This document shows, one piece after another, positions 60,201 to 64,000 of a stretch of 64,000 nt of DNA. The position numbers and the translations under genes were made by a program. The notes under the pieces are model-generated. The model worked only from the letters and a program-made list of their open reading frames with translations. It had not been told where the DNA came from and did not search any database. Source of the DNA: Cyprinodon diabolis (taxonomy: Eukaryota > Chordata > Actinopteri > Cyprinodontiformes > Cyprinodontidae); NCBI GenBank assembly GCA_030533445.1, contig JARPUW010000324.1, positions 1 through 64,000 on the forward strand. Reading direction: 5' to 3'. The first letter of the stretch is position 1, and each line of letters starts with the position of its first letter.

Positions 60201-61479
60201 ACATATATTTATTGCCCTATATGGCTCAACATTATGACCCAAACTCAACCCCGTTTTAGAGAATAGACTCTAGGAGACTGTTTAAAACACACCCTGTAGC
60301 AAATTTCAAAATAAAAGCCTCCCATTTCCGCTTCATCTACTGCCCTAATAACATGGAAAAAGAGTGATTTAACGATTGGAAAGTAATCAACTATCATTGA
60401 CGGGTCTGAACATTTTCTATAAACACAACTCTGTTGGACTTTCAAAATAAGACTCCAGGGACCCTACAAAATAAAAGCCTCTAGATTATACTAATGCATT
60501 AATTGATGCAAATGGCTCAACATTATGACCCAAACTCTTCCAGGTTGTTTTTATTAGACTCTAGTGACCTTTTCAAAACACACCCAGAGCAAATTTCACA
60601 ATAAAAGTCTCCCATTTACTCTGTAATACAGCAACTATTCACCTAATAACATGGAAAACCAGTGATTTAACATTTGGAAATGGATTCTATATCACTGCTG
60701 GGCGTGACCCATCTTTTGATGCACATTCATGATAGACTTTCAAAATAAGACTACAAGGACTCTACAGAATAAAAGCCTCTTCCTTATACACACTCATACA
60801 TTCTGGCATATTGCTCATTGCCATTGGTGATTTCATCACTGCAATGGCTCTTAGAAGGCGGGCGGAGCCCGCCAATGGTAACAGGCGGGCGGAGCCCGCC
60901 AAAGGTGATTACATCACTGCAATGGCTCTTAGCAGGCGGGCGGAGCCCGCCATTGGTGATTTCATCACTGCAATGGCTCTTAGAAGGCGGGCAGAGCCCG
61001 CCATTGGTGATTTTTTTCTTCACTGAGATGGCTCCTAGCAGGCGGGCGAAGCCCGCCAACTGGGCTTTACCCACTGTGTTTCAATATGGACAACCCATAT
61101 TACCCTTGTGCATCATACGCTGTGCACGTCTATTTCCCAGATTTCAGCACAAGTGGCACACAGCTCTCTTTGCCCATGAACTTGCCCTCTTTCCTTCCCT
61201 CAGCAGCCCTCAAAGGCGTAAGCAGTTGGTCTGGGGAGCCCCGACGTCACTTGCCAGGGCCGTATTGGCCCGGTTCCCCAGACGGGCAGTAGGTGGCCCC
61301 CCTCAAAATTTCTTTAGAAATTTTCTAGTTGGGGGGCCACATGCCGAAGGCATGGCCCACCTACTACTATTGCACATATTTATTCCGCGTATTATTATTA
61401 TTGGGGGGCCACATGCCGAAGGCATGGCCCACCTACTACTATTGCACATATTTATTCCGCGTATTATTATTATTATTAT
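57242..61479 (+). repeat. Satellite unit U15, lengthened (4238 bp)
   Basis: It carries an extra module of about 1 kb. After a normal block A and middle subrepeats, the sequence enters block B (TTTGGAGCTACAG) and within GTCACCATTTTTGGTCAG (58651-58682) returns to block A type (GAAATCTCTGGACCC, GACCGACC), so the order is A, A, B. The second part matches U8 (GCTGGGGGAGAGTGTCC, GGCCATTCTTTTAAG). Ends with two minisatellite copies; five mini-hairpins at 60818-61057. Confidence 0.95.
61331..61476 (+). repeat. Hairpin minisatellite block, 2 copies (end of U15)
   Basis: Copies start at 61331 and 61403 (spacing 72). Confidence 0.96.
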
Positions 61480-64000
61480 AATTCTCCCGTATACCCAAAA
61501 CTTCGGCACGTAACTAGTCCCGCACGGTTTGGCGGATCGGGCCCAAAGTTGGCACACGCGTCGGGACCAATGGGGTGATGTGTGCTTGTATAAAACTTTC
61601 TCATTAGTCCGAAGGTTTGCGAATTATTAGCGAAAACGTCGCAAAAAAATCCCATAGGAAATGAATGGGAAGAGGTAAAAAAAAGCATAAAAAACAGCAC
61701 TTCACTGTGTCGGCATACATTCACCTAGAAAAACAGTTTGAAGCTCAGTTTGTAGATAAATCCTTCCTCTATTTAAAACTGAAGACGGTATGTTGATAAC
61801 TGCTACGGTTTTTGTATAATCAGACCTCAAGCGCCACAAAGTTTTAGCAAAATCCAGCCTGCTAGAGTGGAGCAACTGAAAAGCTAGAGTGTGAGGCAGG
61901 CGTTTTTTAAACACAAAATAACATTTTAAACTCGCCCTCACGGCCACATATTTATAGCTAGAGTCACCATTTTTGGTCAGTTTGTAGACTGAAATCTCTG
62001 GACCCACACAATATCTTCGGAATTACGGTAGGATTAATACTTTTCCTTAAAAACCCTCCAGACCGACCTAAAGTCGATGAAAATCAGAGCCGTTTTTCAT
62101 TGGTTTTGGAGCAGAAGAGGGGAGAAAAACGAATCCGACTATGTGTTTTAAACTCGTCATAAATATTTTTCTGAATGACACACATACACCAAAGTTGGCA
62201 TAGTTGGAGTCGAAGGATGACTGACGCTCACGGTGAAAAAATTTTTTGAATAACTCATACGGTTTTTGCTCAGCAGTCGTTTGTTCGGAGGACATTTTAA
62301 GCACCTGAAAGCTGAGTGACAGTGACCTGCTGCAGCTAGCTCAATTAGAAGCTTAGGTGTGATGAAACGTTTTTTCTTTTTCTTTCTCTTCCCATTCAGT
62401 TTGTAGATGACCTACAGCCATGAAAGTTACTCCAATTGAAGACAAGATATAGCTGTCGCTTAGATAAAAAGAATTTTTCAGACACCTTTTACGGTTTTTA
62501 CTCAGCAGTCGTTTGTTCGGAGGGGTGCTTTAGCAGCTAAAAGGTGAGTGAGAGTGAGGTCCTGCAGTTCAAACAAAGGGAGGAGCAGGTGGGCCAACCA
62601 TTTTGTTTGTGCTTCGTTTTGGGTTGTGAAAGACCTACAGACATGAAGGTTACCCCAGTCTGAGACAAAGGATAGATGTTGCTTTCACTGAAAGAATTTT
62701 TCAGATATCTTTTACGGTTTTTGCTCAGCAGTCGTTTGTTCGGAGGGTAAGCACCTGGAAGCTAGCTGACAGTTAGCTTCTGCAGCAGCCTGCTAGAGTG
62801 CAGCTGCTGAAATCTTAGTGTGAGGCGGCCATTTTTTTAAGATCAAACATCTTATTCTCGCCCTCACGGCCACATATTTGGAGCTACAGTCACCATTTTT
62901 GGTCAGTTTGTAGACTGAAACCTCTGGACTCACACAATGTCTTCGGAATTACGGTAGGATTAATACTTTTCCTTAAAAACCCTCCAGACCAACCTAAAGA
63001 CGATGATTTTCAGCCTTTCTCCATTCTTTTTGAGCTGAAGATGGGAGAGAAACGAATCAGACTATGTGTTTTCAAGTCGTCATAAATATTGTTCTGAATG
63101 ACACACATACACCAAAGTTGGTATACTTGGAGTCGAAGGATTGCTGATGCTCATGGTGAAAATGTTTTTTGAATAACTCATACGGTTTTTGATCAGTAGT
63201 CGTTTGTTTTCGTTGCCGTTCTTCCCATACAAAAAAGCCTGGGAAGAAGAAACCAATAGTGAGTGCAGCTGTTGTCTGTGTCAGTGAGAGGCTCGTTAAG
63301 CGTTGTCAAGGTTACCAAGCTTCAAACAGATTTTACCTCTGCTGTTTTAAACAGCACATATTAATCTAATGGAGGGTGAAAGCACTGATTTAACATTGGG
63401 AAATGGATACTATATGACTGCCGTCCATTACACTTCCCTTGCCACTCAGCACTGATAGACTTTCAAAATAAGACTCCAGGGACCCTTCAAAATAAAAGCC
63501 TCTATATTTTTTACATATATTTATTGCCCTATATGGCTCAACATTATGACCCAAACTCAACCCCATTTTAGAGAATAGACTCTAGGAGACTGTTTAAAAC
63601 ACACCCTATGGCAAATTTCAAAATAAAAGCCTCCCATTTCCGCTTCATCTACTGCCCTAATAAAATGGAAAAAGAGTGATTTAACGATTGGAAAGTCATC
63701 AACTATCATTGATGGGTCTGAACATTTTCTCTAAACACAACTCTGTTGGACTTTCAAAATAAGACTCCAGGGACCCTACAAAATAAAAGCCTCTAGATTA
63801 TACTAATGCATTAATTGATGCAAATGGCTCAACATTATGACCCAAACTCTTCCAGGTTGTTTTTATTAGACTCTGGTGACCTTTTCAAAACACACCCCAG
63901 AGCAAATTTCACAATAAAAGTATCCCATTTACTCTGTAATACAGGAACTATTCACCTAATAACATGGAAAACCAGTGATTTAACATTTGGAAATGGATTC
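61480..64000 (+). repeat. Satellite unit U16, cut by the window end
   Basis: 2,521 bp are present, ending in the AATAAA subrepeat region. CAGACACC, CTGCCGTCC, the GCAAATTTC context CCCTATGGC and CATTGATGGG link it to U7. CTTTTCGTTGCCG and CAAAGACGATG near block B look private. Confidence 0.95.

Larger units (their letters stand above)
12486..64000 (+). other. abhd4 intron 7, filled by a satellite array
   Basis: The donor GTGAGT is at 12486. Only 62 bp of unique intron follow before the array. No acceptor plus ABHD4 C-terminal exon (a GxxHxVYADQP-like segment would be expected) is seen before the window ends, so the intron is at least 51.5 kb unless the assembly is wrong here. Confidence 0.75.
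12548..64000 (+). repeat. Head-to-tail satellite array of 16 units (last one partial)
   Basis: The same about 3.1-3.4 kb sequence recurs in one orientation from 12548 to the end of the window. Using the invariant AATTCTCCCGTATACCC as anchor, units start at 13102, 16404, 19494, 22641, 25812, 29187, 32356, 35551, 38854, 42026, 44273, 47694, 50924, 54074, 57242 and 61480. Units differ by scattered single-base changes, by the number of minisatellite and mini-hairpin copies, and in two cases by loss or gain of a module of about 0.93 kb. No transposase, helicase or other long conserved ORF is present. Confidence 0.97.

Noticed and set aside
13324..62304. Recurring 60-101 residue ORFs in every unit (for example the minus-strand ORF at 13324-13629)
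   Set aside because: They recur simply because the satellite recurs. Several units have frameshifts or stops in them, substitutions show no synonymous bias to the eye, and no known domain is present.

Overview
The window is nuclear DNA from a vertebrate, almost certainly a ray-finned (teleost) fish. It holds two intron-containing genes with vertebrate orthologs, scattered teleost-type DNA transposon remnants, and no bacterial-style gene packing. The species cannot be fixed from the sequence.

Region 1 (1-12,547) is ordinary genic DNA. On the minus strand lies a complete coding sequence for DAD1, a membrane subunit of the oligosaccharyltransferase complex, in two coding exons (6174-5964 and 2031-1901). 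On the plus strand, head to head with it across a 1.47 kb intergenic segment, lies an ABHD4-type alpha/beta hydrolase. Seven coding exons of it (7643-12485) are present. They carry the nucleophile motif GHSLGG and the probable catalytic Asp, but the last exon, expected to carry the catalytic His and the stop, is not in the window. The DAD1-ABHD4 neighbourhood is known in mammals, next to the T-cell receptor alpha locus. Non-coding parts hold a long-armed TTAA-flanked MITE (494-1082), a decayed Tc1-like relic, an old dispersed repeat, a perfect 20-bp hairpin, and a small unexplained ORF inside the dad1 intron.

Region 2 (12,548-64,000) is one continuous head-to-tail satellite array that begins 62 bp after the splice donor of abhd4 exon 7 and runs off the right edge. 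I count 16 units (U1-U16, the last one cut), most about 3.1-3.4 kb and all on the same strand. Each unit is itself layered: a GC-rich start, about 230-bp subrepeats with a conserved TACGGTTTTT core, two homologous blocks about 931 bp apart, a trimer of about 295-bp subrepeats each bearing AATAAA, a block of GC-rich mini-hairpins (3-5 per unit), an AT-rich hairpin followed by CTAG, and a 66/69/72-bp hairpin minisatellite present in 0 to 8 copies. I found no credible protein-coding gene in the array; the longer ORFs are by-products of repeats whose length is a multiple of three.

The points most worth following are: a single intron of more than 51.5 kb, nearly all satellite, separating the catalytic Asp exon from the presumed His exon of abhd4; both reciprocal products of unequal exchange between the two internal blocks (U10 shortened by one module, U15 lengthened by one); re-ordered near-copies of whole units about 34-40 kb apart (U12, U13, U14 resemble U1, U3, U2); and terminal hairpin features that suggest, but do not prove, a Helitron/Helentron-like origin of the repeat unit.
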